DNA from: Hyaloraphidium curvatum
Lineage: Eukaryota; Monoblepharomycota; Hyaloraphidiomycetes; Hyaloraphidiales; Hyaloraphidiaceae
Length of the DNA stretch: 64,000 bases
Assembly: GCA_025558095.1 (NCBI GenBank)
Contig: JAIVFI010000041.1
Span: 408,504-472,503 of the forward strand
Direction of reading: 5' to 3'
The notes under the pieces were generated by a model. The model made no database searches and was not told the origin of the DNA. It saw only the letters and a list, made by a program, of their open reading frames with translations. Shown here piece by piece: positions 63,445 through 64,000 of the stretch. The number at the start of each line of letters is the position of its first letter. Positions within the stretch are counted from its first letter, which is position 1. The translations under genes were made by a program, and so were the position numbers.

Positions 63445-63861
63445 ATGGACCCCAACGAGATGCTCGCCCAGATGGCGACGCAGATCCAACAGCAGCACCA
63501 GTTCAACCAGCAGCTGCTCGCTGTCGTTCAACAACTCCAAGCCCAGCAGCAACCTGCAGCCCCGCAGATCCGGCTCAAGGTGGCAGCGCCCGACCGTTTC
63601 GACGGGAAGCGCACCCACCTCCGCGGGTTCCTCGCCCAAGTCCAGCTCAACTTCGAAGCCAACCGACGGCGTTCGAGAACGATCGCCGCAAGACCACTTT
63701 CGTCGGCAGCTACCTCGGGGGCACCGCTCTCGAATGGTTCACGCAGCTGCTCGAGGGTGATGACGAGATCCTCGACGACTACGACGAGTTCGTCGAAAGA
63801 CTCAAAGCCATGTTCGGCGACGCCGACGAAGCCCGCCGCGCCGAAGCCGCTATCAAGAAGC
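63445..63861 (+). pseudogene. Ty3/gypsy gag, frameshifted and truncated by the telomere
   Basis: The ATG at 63445 begins MDPNEMLAQMATQIQQQHQF, then the capsid-type APDRFDGKRTHLRGFLAQVQ. Near 63673 the frame shifts by one base: the continuation (FVGSYLGGTALEWFTQLLEG) is in another frame, consistent with one C missing from a CC run. The typical retrotransposon-gag block runs to AKMFG-like text and stops abruptly at AAIKKL, where TTAGG repeats begin. Only about the first 140 residues remain; no protease, RT or integrase is left. Confidence 0.85.
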
Positions 63862-64000
63862 TTAGGTTAGGTTAGGTTAGGTTAGGTTAGGTTAGGTTAG
63901 GTTAGGTTAGGTTAGGTTAGGTTAGGTTAGGTTAGGTTAGGTTAGGTTAGGTTAGGTTAGGTTAGGTTAGGTTAGGTTAGGTTAGGTTAGGTTAGGTTAG
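63862..64000 (+). repeat. Telomeric repeat array (TTAGG)n
   Basis: 139 bases of perfect TTAGG, nearly 28 units, G-rich strand running 5' to 3' toward the window end as expected at a right chromosome end. There is no variant unit and no TTAGGG. The array continues to the last base, so its true length is unknown. Confidence 0.95.

Noticed and set aside
1-64000. CRISPR arrays, bacterial operons, ribosome-binding sites and rRNA/tRNA genes
   Set aside because: None seen; introns, telomere and gene families show a eukaryotic nuclear chromosome.

Overview
This is a GC-rich (clearly over 60%) eukaryotic, almost certainly fungal, chromosome end. The fungal evidence is four Zn2Cys6 (binuclear zinc cluster) regulators, short spliceosomal introns (about 49-83 bp), an MCT-type MFS transporter, an Mdm1/SNX-type PX protein and a Ser/Thr-rich secreted protein. 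The right end is a telomere built of the pentamer TTAGG rather than the usual fungal TTAGGG. Three GRL/DUF3537-like seven-transmembrane proteins would fit an early-diverging flagellated (chytrid-grade) fungus, but I cannot name the organism.

Layout. 1-7.8 kb: secreted Ser/Thr-rich protein, HHH-domain nuclear protein, F-box-like remnant, two intronless bacterial-looking genes (S66 LD-carboxypeptidase, SAM methyltransferase), CDF metal transporter, short Jjj1-like J-protein. 8.2-20.9 kb: Zn2Cys6 regulator, GRL-like proteins A and B flanking a DUF2237 protein, sterol-glucosyltransferase-like enzyme, SDR, a gene with damaged or recoded reading frame, acyl-CoA thioesterase. 21.3-25.8 kb: one 20-exon orphan gene (1101 aa) with an endonuclease-VII-like motif. 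26.6-31.6 kb: tandem pair of Zn2Cys6 regulators. 31.7-46.3 kb: type I membrane glycoprotein, Sel1-MYND pseudogene, MFS transporter, small Gly-rich-fold protein, 1416-aa PXA-C2-RGS-PX-nexin protein, secreted phosphoesterase with an Arg/Thr repeat block, protein kinase. 47.2-55.2 kb: fourth Zn2Cys6 regulator, GRL-like protein C, FAH-type hydratase, delta-9-type desaturase.

55.5-64 kb is subtelomeric. It holds a pair of 125-bp direct repeats, then a roughly 7-kb non-LTR retrotransposon on the minus strand. The element consists of four overlapping ORFs: CCHC gag-like, Pro-rich linker, zinc-finger RT, and PD-(D/E)XK endonuclease. Beyond it lie a Ty3/gypsy pol scrap, a gypsy LTR with a self-priming binding site, and a gag truncated directly by the telomere.

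How genes relate. Two Zn2Cys6 genes (8269-10246 and 47232-49355) each neighbour a GRL-like gene on the same strand, which looks like a duplicated sensor/regulator module. Gene models below were built by joining exons at GT-AG boundaries with phase checked by arithmetic; they are predictions without transcripts. The preferred 5' splice site is GTGGGT.
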